Counted from the first letter of the stretch, positions 22,291-34,434 are shown. The stretch: DNA of 64,000 nt from Delphinapterus leucas (GCF_002288925.2 NW_022098000.1:21613205-21677204); one strand, 5' to 3'. Made by a program: numbers and translations. The notes: generated by a model from the letters alone, not told the origin.

Positions 22291-22589
22291 TCGACCCCTG
22301 TCCTTCTAATGTCATTTACAATTCATTTATTTTACAAGTTTTACAAATTACACCAGCATACTTATCCATGAAACCCCAGAAAGCTAATTTAGTTTAGTTT
22401 GGCAAATCCACACTCTGTGACTGGTTTTCAGTTTTCTCTCCATCCTTTTTTGGTGCAGAAGCAGATGAATTTTACTTCTTTAGTTCAAGCAATGCTTTCA
22501 AATAGCTATAGTGTGAAACTATACCTCCCAAAATACTGTATCATCTGGGCAAAATCTTATGGAAGAAAGCCAGACATTGGATTCCCATT

Positions 22590-22870
22590 TCACCTAGAAT
22601 AAAATCCAAATTCCTTGACAGGACTGAAAGAGCGTGTCATCTGCCGTCTGCTGCCCCTTCTCATGCCACATGGCACACCCGTTCTCCAGCAATGTCTCTT
22701 TTGGCTTGGTGCACCAAAGACACTGCTTTCCATGCTAAGGCTTTGAAAATTCTGGTTCCTCCGTCTGGACCCCTCTTTGCCCATCTCCCTGTATGTCTGG
22801 TTCTTTCTCACTTTTGTGTCTCACCCTATATATCACCTCCCCAGAGTGACCTTCCCGTACCATCCATCTA
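22590..22870 (+). repeat. L2-like LINE fragment
   Basis: 'aataaaatccaaattccttg' followed by C/T-rich text with 'tctgctgccccttctc' and 'cctccccagagtgaccttcc' matches the usual L2 3' layout. Confidence 0.55.
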
Positions 22871-22879
22871 AAGTAGAGC

Positions 22880-22985
22880 TCTCAGGGGATATATGTATAT
22901 GTACAGCTGATTCACTTTGCTGTACAGCAGAAACTAACACAACATTGTAAAGCAACCATACTCCAATAAAAATTAAAAAAAAATA
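22880..22985 (+). repeat. L1 3' end fragment
   Basis: 'tacagctgattcactttgct', 'gcagaaactaacacaac', 'accatactccaataaaaatt' and an A tail. Confidence 0.9.
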
Positions 22986-23576
22986 AAGTACAGCTCTCAT
23001 TGGGAAAAGGGTACAAACTTTCAGTTATAGGAGAAATAAGGTCTGAGGATCTAATGTATAACATGGTGACTCTAGTTGATAACACTATATTGTATTTAAA
23101 AAAGGTAAATATGTAAGGCGATGATGGATGTGTTAATTAATTTGATGGGGGCAATCCTTTCACGGTGTATATCAAACAGCACATGATACACTTTAAATAT
23201 TGTACAATTCTATTTGTCAGTTATACTGCATTAAAACAGGAAAAAATAGAGCAGAGCTCTCCCCTCGCCTCCCCCCACAGTTAGTCTCTGTTACAGACCC
23301 TATTTAATTTTCTTCATATCCCTACCATGCCACTCTTGGGACTCATCCAGGTTGCCCTGCCACACGCTGCCTTTCTGCCCAACGTCAAACTCTGGAGCCT
23401 TTTCAGAGCCTTCTTCACAAGCCTGAGCTCCAGAGAGGGGAGGGCTGTCACTGATAACACATTATTTATTTCATGAAAATTCTGACCTTTTGAAATGAAG
23501 CAGGATTGGATGGGATTAGTGTGACAGCATGTTGGTAAGAAAGGTGTGTGAATCACGAAACTAAGAAAAAGGGAGA

Positions 23577-23936
23577 GGGTTTCCCTGGTGGCGCAGTGGT
23601 TAAGAGACTGCCTGCCAATGCAGGGGACACGGGTTCGAGCCCTGGTCCGGGAAGATCCCACATGCCGTGGAGTCCCCTAAGCCCGTGCGCCACAACTACT
23701 GGGCCTGTGCTCTGGAGCCCGCAAGTCACAACTACTGAGCCCGTGAGCCACAACTACTGAAGCCTGTGCGCCTAGAGCCCGAGCTCTGCAGCAGGAGAAG
23801 CCACCGCAATGAGAGGCCCGTGGACCGCAACAAGGAGTGGCCCCCGCTCTCAGCAACTAGAGGAGGTCCATGTGCATCATCAAAGACCCAGTGCAGCCAA
23901 AAATTAAATAAATGAATAAATAAATAAATTAAAAAA
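23577..23936 (+). repeat. CHR-type SINE, long form
   Basis: Forward copy from 'gggtttccctggtggcgcag' to a (TAAA)n tail. The 'cacaactactgagcc' internal repeats are present three times. Confidence 0.95.
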
Positions 23937-24623
23937 GAGAAGCTAGGAAGAGGCAAGGAAGGATCGTCTCTAAAGCCTTCAGAGAGTATGACCCTGTCAC
24001 ACCTTGGTTTCACACGAAGAGCCTACAGAACTGTGAGGGAATGCATTTCCATTGTGTTAATGACTATACTTGTTGTCATTTGTTACAGCATCTGTAGGAG
24101 CATGATATGCAAGGCCAGCATGATTCTGGATTAGAATTACCCATTTTGTTGTTTTTCTCACTAGTGTAACCTCCTTGAGGACAGGGACTATATCTGGCTT
24201 GTTTATCCTTAGTTACTGAGCTCCTGGAACACAGAATGTTCCATATTAGATATAAAATAAATATTAGTTCCATAACCGAATAGGAAAAAAGTTTGATTAC
24301 CTGAAGGAAAAAGGTCCTCTGAAAAAAAAGAAAAGTTTTTAGGTTGTGGGTCAGAAAGGCAGCAAAATTCAAAAAAGACTATCTTTGTGTCACCAAGAAT
24401 ATCAGATGACAATTTCTACTTAACTCTTTTTGACTGTGATAGTTGGTGTATGACAATTTTTTGAACAGATCAGAGTCCATGACACTTTCTCTCCCTTTAT
24501 TTATGTTTAAGTCCCAGGCACATTCTAGGAGGAGATCATGATTTCGTATGTGATCAAAACAAAATGGATTGCTCTGCATCTAAATCTGCATTCTAATTAA
24601 ATTAGCCCTTATACTTTGGAATA

Positions 24624-24629
24624 TTTATT
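24624..24629 (-). terminator. GSTA poly(A) signal
   Basis: TTTATT on the plus strand, AATAAA on the minus strand, about 100 bases downstream of the GSTA stop codon. A good candidate for the mRNA 3' end. Confidence 0.6.
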
Positions 24630-24731
24630 AGCTTCACAGTAGCCAGGATCTACATATAGGTAAAGCACTTCACTGTTGGAAAACTTCAATCTCCTGACGT
24701 TTTCCCTGTGTTCTGGGCAGCCACGCCCACA

Positions 24732-24857
24732 TTATTGCATCCTGAAAATCTTCTTTGCTTCTTCCAAATTTTTCTCATCCATGGGAGGCTTCCTCTGGCT
24801 GCCAGGCTGCAAAAACTTCTTCACGGCAGGGAGATTGCTGACTCTGGTTTTCAGGGC
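24732..24857 (-). CDS. GSTA1-like: GSTA exon 7 (stop codon)
   Basis: Acceptor 'gcgttgcag', then 41 codons from [20 protein letters not shown] to KKIFRMQ, with TAA at 24734-24732. Met208 and Ala216 of the substrate site are here. Confidence 0.94.
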   Translation of the reverse strand, partial: ALKTRVSNLPAVKKFLQPGSQRKPPMDEKNLEEAKKIFRMQ

Positions 24858-27800
24858 CTGCAACGCACAAGAGCACAGCTCAGAGTGCAGCCAAAGACCA
24901 GCCCCGTCGTGAGCACAAACCAGGGACTCTGAGACCCTCCCAGAAAAGGGCCAGCCGAGGCCCCTCCATCAGCACCAGGATGAGGCTGGACACAGACACC
25001 TAGTGAGGCAGGAAGATAAAAGCATTATAACGTTTTCCCCAGAGATGTCTTAGTTTAAGACTTCACTCAGCTCAAGTCTTCCTCATGTTCTTCCTACACG
25101 TAAATTCTGCAGATTCACCCTGTCGTGCAATACGAGGAAGAGTAATGTGTCTCACACGGCAACACAGATAAAGGCTCCAAGATATCAAGACGGGAAGGTA
25201 TAGGGGATTGGGCTGGAACTGAAGACAGAAAACATGAAAGGTAGACAATGAGATCAGTCAGAACCAATCTGCCCTCGCAGAGATGGAGAGATGGGGAGAG
25301 AGAAATGAACTTGTAAGAGAAGGAACAGGAGCTGAGGGAAAGAAATGAGATGGTGGCAGACCTGCGCAGACAGACTCACGTAAAGAAAGAGGAGGACACA
25401 CCTGGGAGGGAGGGAAGCAAAGAGGAAATGAAGAAAGAGACTGAAATGGAACAGGGGCAGAGAGAGGCACTAAGTCCTGGGTCTCTCTCCTGGGAAAAGG
25501 CAAGTCATTCTCCTTGGGGCAGCGACCATCTCCAATGTCTTTGGCGTGACCAGATTCTTTCCATGCCCCAGACCAAGGCCTTGGAGTGAACTGTGGAGAC
25601 CTGGGGGCAGTGAGGCCTGGACAGTGTCAGGGACCCTAGCATCACAGTCCCAGGGTCCAGAGAGCAGATGCCAAGGTGGGAGATGTGGGCTCCCCCCCAA
25701 AGGCTGTGAGAGAGCTCACCTTCAGCAGAGGGAAGTTGGCCAAAAGGGTGGGGTCCAGCTCTTCCACATAGTAGAGAAGTTCAACCAGGTGGATGTCAGC
25801 CTTGCTCAGCTTGTTGCCCACAAGATAGTCTTGTCCATGACCCTTCAACACCTGGCAAATGGAGGGGTCAGATCAGGAACACAGGCCCGGGCAGGCTGGG
25901 CCCAATGCTCTTCCTCTGTCTCCCCTGCCCCACTTCCCCCTCTGTGCCTCACTGGGTGGGTGTGGACCTTCAGACCTTCTGCTGCCCCCGGATCAGTGAG
26001 ACGGGCCATGTGGGTCCCTGCTGTTCCCTCCTCAACCTCAGTGGAAACCAGGCCACCATTTTCTTTTCCTGTTCCCACCTCGCTGTGGCTGCCTTACTTG
26101 CTTCCACTATATACACCGTGTTTCTGTTGACCTCACACCCTAAAGCGTGCAGCTCTGAACTTCATAATGCGGCCTTTCATCCGTCTCTCTCTCTCCCCTC
26201 CCCCACCTTGGGCAGTGATTCCACCTTCATGACAGCCTTCTACCACCCTAAGCAAATTATTGCAGAGTCTGTATTTCTTCTCTCCTCTTGTCTGCTCTCC
26301 TCATTTCCTGGTCTCTCCCTCTGGAACCTGAAATAAACCTGGGTCAACCTGAATTCCCATCTCCCTGACAACATTGACTCTGACTCCTATTCCACCTGTG
26401 TCTGTCAATAACACTGTGGAATATATTATAATTTGCATGCTGAACTGTCTAGGGGTGATTGCACTTAATGTTTGCAACTTACTTTGAAACACCCCCCAAA
26501 ATAATATGTTTGATTAGAGGAGAAAAGGATAGGGAGATACATGATGAAGCAAACATAATAACAAAATACTAATTTTTGATTCTAGGTGGCGGGTATGTAT
26601 GAGTTGATTGTACATCTCTTTCAACTTTTCTATGTGTTGAATTTTTCATAATAAAATATTGGAAAAAATATATGATGCTTACTTAAAATATTGCAACAAT
26701 ATGAAAATCATAGAGGCAAAAACACACATATCACCACCAAGTAAAGATAATAACATTTTGGCAAATATCCTACCAGACTATGTATGAACATAGAGGTATA
26801 GCTAAAAATTAAAGAACATAGTAAGACATCAAATGCTATTTTGTAATATACATTTTTCATTGATGTTATCATGGGGATCTTTGATTTCAAAATACAGATG
26901 TACTTAAACTGCAATGACTGTAGAGGTTTCCACCATGTGAATGTGCCTAAACTTTGAGCACCATAAAGCCAGAAGAATGTAGTTTCTGATTACTATTATT
27001 CACTCCTTGACGAGGACCTGACACATAAGCAACGAATTAATACTTGTGAAATGAAAGAATGATTTAAACTTTATAAAGATGAGGGTGTTGGTTAAGCTTT
27101 TTATTTTTATGTTAGCCTTCTGCATCTCTTACGATCATTTTTTTTTTCAGTTCATGATTCTTGTTTAGCATGATTTCAGGTAGTTTGGATCTTGAGGTGT
27201 TCTCCCCTTACCTTCAAAGAGAAACATTAACTAAGATATATACCACATATAATGATGGAACATTATTTTCTTGGTTTTGTATGATTTTCTTCAAAAGTCT
27301 GAGAGCCATGTCCTCAAAATTTGTAGATTATTTTTTCCTGAACAACTTTTCTTCTGATTCTTCCTCTCCACCACTCTGCCCCCATCTCTATTTAGATACA
27401 TCTCATCCATCCCCCAAACAGTACCACATTCTCCTGATGGGTAGGGTCTCATATCTCCCTACACATGGTACCAGAATATTTTCTGACGCATTGCTGTCAT
27501 TGTGCTCCTCTTGGATCAAAGTCCCTGCACTGTGTTCTGCAGGATCCATGTACTCCAGGCTCCAGTGTGGCTCTCAGAGTTTCCATAGCCCAAGCTCTAA
27601 CTATAAGCATTCCAGACTGGGTCTGAGTAAATCAAAATTTTGCTGACGGGCTTCCCTGGTGGCACAGTGGTTGAGAGTCCGCCTGCCGATGCAGGGGACA
27701 CGGGTTCGTGCCCCGGTGCGGGAAGATCCCACGTGCCGCGGAGCGGCTGGGCCCGTGAGCCATGGCCACTGAGCCTGCGCGTCCGGAGCCTGTGCTCCGC

Positions 27801-30800
27801 AACGGGAGAGGCCACAACAGTGAGAGGCCCGCGTACCGCCAAAAAAAAAAAAAAAAAATTGCTGAAAAATTATAACTTGGGTAAAACTTGGGTACAATTC
27901 TTCCTCATAGTCAATTTTTATAAAATGCCCTAGAGTCAGGGTGCTACATTAGTATTCAGAAAGGCTCACAGAGGTGAAGGTCAATGGCCCTGCAATGCCA
28001 GGCACTGTTTTTCTTTGTTCTCTGATCTCAGTGCCAAAAACACTAAACAGTCCACTCACTTTTTCAAATGCAGGAAGATAACGGTTTGTTATACTCTCTT
28101 TGATCTGGGTCGTCTTGGCATCTTTTTGATCAGGTGGGCACAGTGGCAAATGCATGATCATTTCACCCAGATCTGCCACACCCTCTGCATACATATCAAT
28201 CCTGAAAGACAAAATGACCAAACTGTCAAATGTCTCCTGCGTTAGATTTTACAGTTTAGAATGGGTAAGGATGGGGCATCAAGAGGTGGCAGAGTAAATC
28301 ACCCCCATTGGGTGCATTTTTCTATGTCAGTCATTTAGTTATGATTTTTCTTAAATTTAACATTTCATTCTAGAGCAAGCCATCGAGGAAGATATATGTC
28401 TAATATTTTTGTTATATACATGACCAAATGTAGGGACAGAGCATATCAGTGACCTGTCCAGAGTCACAGGCATGAGAGAAACGGGTGGAATCACTGCAGG
28501 TAACCACTGAGACCACGCCTAGGGTTTTCCATCTCTGCTGTGGTGTGTTCTGTGCACAGTTGGTGTGATGAATTAGTAACACCTCAGTCATGTCCAGAGA
28601 GAGTCCTGGCACCACGGACCTAGCCATGTCCCTCTTCCTGTCCCATCCTGTTACACTACCAGGACCCTTTAGATGCCCAACCAGCACTTCCTCCAGTTAT
28701 TTCCCATAGAATATGGTTCCACAACCCTCTTCACATATTGTTGCCCAACTCTGGCCTTGTTTGTGTTTCTCAAGACTCCACCCAAAATATCCCCCAAAAT
28801 AGTGCGTTTCTTCGTTTTGTTCCTACAGTACATATTCCAGGTAACTTTGCTGTTTTTCTTCCAAATATGGTTTCCTACAATAGTCTTTTTAAATGAAAGC
28901 TTTATTGAAATATAATTCCCATACCAGAATGTCACCCTTTTCAAGTGTAAAATTGTGTGATATTTCTTTGTAAAGTCACAGCATCCTGTACCATCATCAT
29001 ACTCTAATTCCAAAATATTTTCATCACTTGCAAAAGAGACGCTGAGTGTTTTTTAAGGCATTCAATGTTCTTCCCTCCCTCCAGCTTCTGGCAAACACTA
29101 AACTACTTTTGGTTTTACGGATAGCGATGTTCTGCACATGCCAAACAAATGGAATCATACAATATGCATCATTTGTGTCTGGTTTCTTTCTGTAAGAGAA
29201 TGTTTTCAAGGTTCATGCATGTTGTAACACAGATCAGGACTTCATTCCTTTTCACGGCCAAATAGCATTCCACTGTATGGATGTGCCTGCCTTTGTTCAT
29301 CCATTCATGGACATTTTGTTGTTTCCACTTTTTGAATATTACGAACAATAGTGCTATGAACTTCTGTGTACAAGTTTTAGTGTGGTTGTATTTTTAATAT
29401 TTTTAATTCTCTTGAGTATATTCCTAGTAGTGGATTGCTGAGTTGTATGGTAACTCTATGTTTAACTTTTTGAGTAACTGCCACATTCGATGATTCAATC
29501 ATGGGGTCCCATCACAACACGGAGGAGACCGCCCGCCCCAATATGGCTGTATTGAATAAATCTGCCTGCTACAAACTGATATTAAAATGTTCCAGATAAC
29601 CCTGGCATCATGGGCTCAGTCTCTGCAAGCCCTTGTCAAGTGGCCGGTCCATATAAAGGGCTGATACATTAGGTTCCTGGTTATCATTCTTATAATTTCT
29701 GAAACTGGAGAATCACCTTGTCTAGATACTTACCTTCTGAGGTTTTATCCTCTAGACACTCAGACAGCTTGTCCCTTGTCTCGATCCCTGTGAACACATC
29801 CTGCTCACTCAGGGAAGGACCTAGATTGTTCTTATTAATCATTAATGAAAGAACAGAAAAAAATACCGTACAGGGCTCTCTCTTTCATGTCTTTCCCATA
29901 GAGGTTGTATTTGGTGGCAATGTAGTTGAGAATGGCTCTGGTCTGCACCAGCTTCATCCCATCAATTTCAACCATGGGCACTTGCTGGAACATCAAACTC
30001 CCTTCTTTTGAAAGAAGAAAAGAAATAGAGTGAAATACTGGATGAATCATACTGTTAAGGTAAACTGAAACATTTTATGTATCAAAATTTTTGTTGAAAT
30101 GACTGAAGACATAAAAGGAAACAAAAATTTTACCTAGTAAAATTTCAATGGAAATACCATTTTGCTTTTAGCTTCCTGTAATCCTTTTGCTTATCAATTT
30201 GCCTTTTTCTTTTCAATCTATTATTTCAGTTAACTTTTTATTTCCCATTCAGAGCATGGTATGTCCCTTTATTTTATGTGTTTGATTTGTCTTCATGGAT
30301 TTTTAAGAAAAATGTAGGAGAAGTTCCACCGGCCAGTTGCCAAGTCAAAAGGGAAATTCTCAAAGTAAGTCTCATGGGGTTCATGGCATTAAGGCCAGTT
30401 CTAAGAGAGACTCCTACATAGCGTGTTTTGTATGCCCTTCAAATCCCACCACTGGATGGTGTGCAGGACAGGCCTGTTTTCCCAACTCAACTGATGCTGG
30501 CCCTTGCTCTTTATCTCCCTCCTCACACGTTCACCTGGACTTCGAACTAATTCAACACCACCTGGTTATTTGAGTCTGCAATATTGCTATGATATTACCA
30601 TGTCAAACCTGTCAGAGAAAAGAATTGAAGGCAACTGCTGGGCCTGTTTCTCCCCTCTTCTTTCTAATGCATTTGTTTTCCTTGGGTGGGAGGGCTGTGT
30701 GGCATCCTGAACTGATACAGTCACTCACGGTGCAGAAAGGCAGGGGGTGCACAGAGAGGGCATTCACAGGGCACCGCCCAGGCCGGCTCCTTTAGCAAAT

Positions 30801-33575
30801 ACTCAGAGTTCCAGCCCTTCCTAGTCCTGAGTGAGCTGCAAGACCTGCTCAAGAAGTCCCACCCCTTACCTTTAACCATGCTTCTCCCTCTCCACTGACC
30901 CCACTCCCACCATGCACACACATGGCATTGCTGGGGTTCAAACCTCAACTTATGACTTGTACTAGATCCTCCCACCTGAGGAATTTAGTTTCTTGGTCTT
31001 ACCATTTCTTAACTTATCCAAGTCTCCTGGAGTTTTTATAAATATCTCTTCAAACTGGAAAGCAGAAACAGTCAATGAGTTTTTGTTATTTCATTCCATA
31101 ACATTATTGAACTTGAATGACCAATGTCTGGTGCATACTATGGAGAAGCTAAGATTTCCGAGTTTGGCAGGGTACACAGAGGACGATGATCATGGCCATT
31201 TGGAAATTTGGATTAGAGCCACCACGATAAAAGCATGGGTTGCAGCACGTAATTGCTTATTTTGCAAGTTCAATTCACCTCCACACCGTCTCCACCTCTG
31301 TCAATCATTAGGTTGTGATTTGGCAGGGGGAAATCACTGGAGGGAAGGGACTGGGAAGTTCCTCTAGTTATGGAGTTTTAATATCTCTGGAAAGCCCTTC
31401 TCTCCCTGTGAGATCAGGACAGGGTATTGCGTGTCCCCCAGCAAGGGGTATCCATGGGGCCACTGACCCCCAAGATGCTGCCGCCAGGGGCCTCTGCTGT
31501 ATATTACCTCCCTCCATTCAACTTCATATTTTAAAAAGGGGTCTTGATGGTGAAAAGTTTGGGAATTGGGAGTTTCTAACTTGCTAAACAGTTTATTGTG
31601 GCTCTACATGATCCCATAGGGTCAGACTATACAGACAGTGAGGTGTGTGGGCAACAATTTATAAAGCACCCAGTTCTAGACAACATAGGGGGTGGTGGGT
31701 GGTCAGTGTGGGAGGGTGGCCGAGGTAGGATGGGACTTGCTGGTGGGCTGTTTGCTTGTGAGGCTGACAGAGATGGTGTTGTGAGGATCAGCCTTTGGAC
31801 CCAGAGGGGGCCACTGACCCCCAAGATGCTGCCGCCAGGGGCCTCTGCTGTATATTACCTCCCTCCATTCAACTTCATATTTTAAAAAGGGGTCTTGATG
31901 GTGAAAAGTTTGGGAATTGGGAGTTTCTAACTTGCTAAACAGTTTATTGTGGCTCTACATGATCCCATAGGGTCAGACTATACAGACAGTGAGGTGTGTG
32001 GGCAACAATTTATAAAGCACCCAGTTCTAGACAACATAGGGGGTGGTGGGTGGTCAGTGTGGGAGGGTGGCCGAGGTAGGATGGGACTTGCTGGTGGGCT
32101 GTTTGCTTGTGAGGCTGACAGAGATGGTGTTGTGAGGATCAGCCTTTGGACCCAGAGAACCCAGAAGTCCCGACCAAGAGCCTCTGGTAAGCCTTGTCCC
32201 ACACCCTCCTCAGTCAGGCTGGGCTGGTCAAGAGGAGGCCTGGGATCCTCTCAAAATCCCCCCCTACTTCACCTTCTGGTGGTGAACTCATCCTGCCTGG
32301 GAGCTCTGAACACAGGGGCTTAGGTAAACATGCTGTTAGGAGGCTAAGAGAGCACACTAGAGGTTCCCTTTGCAGGATGCCACCTCACCTGAAGCCCTCC
32401 TTTACTGCTTGCTCTCCCCTCAGGGACCAAGTCTCCAGAGTCTGTCCATGACTCCCTCCCCAGGAAACCCGCACAGAGTTGCTGTGTCCCTCTGACCTGG
32501 GCTGAGAAGTGCTTTTCTCAGAGACACCTCTAGAGGGAAGCACTCAACAGAGTCCCACACTTGCTCCTGAGAATCTGTCATTTTAACACTTTAAAGTGCT
32601 TGGGTGTCCTCCTAGATGCTCCCACCCCTCTTTTAATCACATATTTACTTGTCTGCATCCTCACTAGAGTGTAAGCTGCCTGAGGGCAGGGACTGTGTCT
32701 GTCTAGTTCACCCCCATATCTCCAAGACCTGGCAGGGAACCTAGCACTTCAAGGTGCCCAACAAATTCATTGCTGAGTGAATGCATTAAATCTAACAGGC
32801 AGTTTGTTACAATCCGCCCCTCTCTGTATTTCTGGTTTATGTTTTAACTTTAATTACATTTACTTTCTAATATGTATATTTTTGTCTTTTTGTTATGGAC
32901 ATTTGTAGCATACAGAAAAATGAACAGCAAATTATCATAATCCTCCTTGTGCCCATCAACCAGCTTCAATAATTATCAGCTCAACCCAGCTGTGAGTTAT
33001 CTATATGCCTACCCCCTCTCCCCTTCGTAATAATTTGAAAGAGATCCCAGATATCTTATATTTCAACTTTAGATAGTTCAGTGTATATTTCTAAAACATT
33101 AAAACTATTAAAAATAACCACAATACATTATAGCACCTGTAACACATTAACAAAGTTTACTAAAGATCAACTGATATTTTGTTTATGTTTTTGACAGCTG
33201 TATAAATGTCATAAATAATATTTTATAATTTTAAAAATCAAAATCCAAATTAGGCCCACACGATGCGATTTGTTTCTTAAATTTACTCTGTTTATTCTCT
33301 CTAATAAGAAGACATTTTAATAACATATTAGGACAAATCTGTTTATCTCTTAAATAACTGACAAATTTGTTTTAATGCAGAACTCTTAACAGATCATTTA
33401 GTTAGAAAAGTCCCCTAGCTTACGTGAGAAAAGTACTTTGATACAGTTAATTTAGATTCAACTTCAGATGAACAAACTCAGGACCTACCTCTACTCCAGC
33501 TGCAGCCAGGAGCCACCGGATGGCCTCCATTCTGCCCCGTCCATTGAAGTAGTGAAGCTTGGGTTTCCCCGCCAT
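24732..33575 (-). CDS. GSTA1-like: Alpha-class glutathione S-transferase, intact, 6 coding exons
   Basis: Cytosolic enzyme of detoxification: it conjugates glutathione to electrophiles and reduces lipid peroxides; some family members isomerise delta5-ketosteroids. Coding exons (minus strand, in order) are 33489-33575, 31003-31054, 29872-30004, 28060-28201, 25720-25851 and 24732-24857. All introns are GT-AG, exon sizes 87/52/133/142/132/126 equal the family layout, and the join is 672 bases: 223 residues plus TAA. The thioredoxin-like domain (1-80) carries catalytic Tyr9, Arg15, Arg45, Gln54-Val55 and Gln67-Thr68. The helical domain has Asp101, Arg131 and the SKAD folding motif (154-157). The start [17 protein letters not shown] is the usual one after a late acceptor. 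The end FRMQ is one residue longer than human GSTA1. Which human paralog it equals cannot be set by eye; the H-site leans to GSTA3. The untranslated first exon was not found. Confidence 0.94.
25720..25851 (-). CDS. GSTA1-like: GSTA exon 6
   Basis: 132 bases between 'atttgccag' and 'aag|gtgagc', phase 0 at both ends. It encodes [20 protein letters not shown] and onward to NFPLLK, with the conserved SKAD folding box. Confidence 0.94.
27648..27858 (+). repeat. CHR-type SINE, short form, absent from duplicate
   Basis: Forward copy with a pure A tail, flanked by 'ttgctga'. The matching place in copy 2 (about 45770-45790) reads straight through 'aaattttgctgaaaaatta', an empty site. So it inserted into copy 1 after the duplication. 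Confidence 0.95.
28060..28201 (-). CDS. GSTA1-like: GSTA exon 5
   Basis: 142 bases between 'gtctttcag' and 'aaa|gtgagt'. It encodes [20 protein letters not shown] and onward to NRYLPAFEK, with Asp101, Leu111 and Arg131. Confidence 0.94.
28885..29480 (-). repeat. Old L1 3' region (shared by both GST copies)
   Basis: 'aagctttattgaaatataat', 'ccactgtatggatgtgcctg', 'ttcatccattcatggacatt', 'tgctgagttgtatggtaact' are typical of reverse old L1 3'UTR. The same element is present at 47115-47690. Confidence 0.75.
29872..30004 (-). CDS. GSTA1-like: GSTA exon 4
   Basis: 133 bases between 'ttcaaaag' and 'ccct|gtacgg' (a weak but valid donor). It encodes [20 protein letters not shown] onward, with Gln54, Val55, Gln67 and Thr68 of the glutathione site. 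Confidence 0.94.
31003..31054 (-). CDS. GSTA1-like: GSTA exon 3
   Basis: 52 bases between 'ctttccag' and 'aatg|gtaaga'. It encodes [17 protein letters not shown] plus the first base of a Glu codon; Arg45 of the glutathione site is here. Confidence 0.94.
31456..31806 (+). repeat. 351-bp tandem duplication, unit 1
   Basis: Begins 'ggggccactgacccccaaga', ends 'cctttggacccagag'. Followed immediately by an apparently identical second unit. It lies in the intron between GSTA exons 2 and 3. Confidence 0.95.
31807..32157 (+). repeat. 351-bp tandem duplication, unit 2
   Basis: Reads base for base like 31456-31806 in my comparison. GSTA copy 2 has a single unit at about 49744-50097, so the tandem event is specific to copy 1 and recent, or an assembly artefact. 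Confidence 0.95.
32640..32792 (+). repeat. L2-like LINE 3' end
   Basis: 'gtaagctgcctgagggcagg', 'gactgtgtctgtctagttca' and 'cattgctgagtgaatg' follow the familiar L2 tail pattern. Confidence 0.6.
32850..33480. repeat. Old LINE-like AT-rich sequence in GSTA intron
   Basis: Text such as 'gttatggacatttgtagcat' and 'aagagatcccagatatctta' resembles old L1 3' sequence in reverse orientation. GSTA copy 2 lacks this whole segment because of a deletion that also removed part of exon 2. Confidence 0.45.
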
Positions 33576-33596
33576 GATGGCAGTCTCCTGGTTTCT
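33489..33596 (-). CDS. GSTA1-like: GSTA exon 2 (start codon, active-site Tyr)
   Basis: Acceptor 'agtttag' places the exon start at about 33596 (or 33594). The ATG is 33575-33573 and the donor is 'gag|gtaggt'. It encodes 29 residues ending LLAAAGVE and includes catalytic Tyr9, Phe10, Gly12 and Arg15. Confidence 0.94.
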
Positions 33597-33919
33597 CTAA
33601 ACTTTAATGGATGAATGAATGAATGAGTAAATGAATGAACAAAGAATAAAACCACAGAAGCAAGATGTACTTTATGATATATGACTGAACAGCACCAACA
33701 ATGCTGAAGAAGTATTGGCCTCCTTTGTCGCAGAGTCCGAAGAGTCCCTGGAATGTCTGCCTTGGCCCAAATTCCCACCCCCAATAGCCAACCGTGGGAA
33801 ATTGCACCAAACCATTGTCCAGTCTCCATTGGGTAAAATCTGATTGTCTTGGCAGGCTAAGAGGTGAGTCTGTGGTGAGGATGCATGGCTGGGGGTTAGG
33901 GAGCAGAATGACTAAAGAA

Positions 33920-34130
33920 CTAGTATTTATTAAAAACCTCCTAATGGTCCTGACCCAACACTAACCCCTTTGGATGCATTATATCTTTAATCCTCACAAC
34001 AGTCTCATGAAATAGTTATTATCTCCATTTTTCCGTTAATGAAACAGACGCTCAGAGCTTAAATGACATTCATGGAAATCCACGCCCAGGATTAAAAAGA
34101 GGGCAGGGCTGGAACCCACACAGATGCAGG
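33920..34130 (-). repeat. MIR SINE
   Basis: Reverse MIR: 'aatcctcacaacagtctcat', 'ttaatgaaacagacgctcag', 'agggctggaacccacacag'. Confidence 0.7.
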
Positions 34131-34434
34131 CCCTGGGAGCCTGGGAGGGAGGGGCCTTGGAGCCAGAGGACTTCGCTGACAGTGAAAAGGAGGCTGCAGA
34201 GTCTGTCTTCAGCTCCTTGGCTGTTATGCTGCATTTGTTCAAAAGCTGAGACGGGGCTCAGATTTGCTTAATGGTCGCTCAAAAGTTCCTAGTTCTCTCT
34301 ACAAACACAGGATGCTAATTCCTTCCCTTTTTTTTTTTTTTTTTGGAATTCTACATAACCTCTCTTGGTACATCTTATACCTACAACAAGGGATGTTGCT
34401 GCATTAATTTTACAGCATGGGATGGAACTAAGAT

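Larger units (their letters stand above)
17629..24623. other. Intergenic TMEM14A to GSTA, repeat-rich
   Basis: No gene recognised between the 3' ends of the two convergent genes. Recognisable repeats are listed separately; the remainder (for example 19360-20740 and 24000-24600) shows nothing I can name apart from a weak L2-like tail around 24170-24260. Confidence 0.5.

Noticed and set aside
25546..26130. 194-codon plus-strand frame over GSTA exon 6
   Set aside because: It is antisense to a real GST exon and continues into repeat-like intron.
31598..32323. Two identical 70-residue readings suggesting a duplicated small gene
   Set aside because: They arise from the 351-bp tandem duplication of intronic DNA; the related frame in the paralogous block differs and none has start or splice context.
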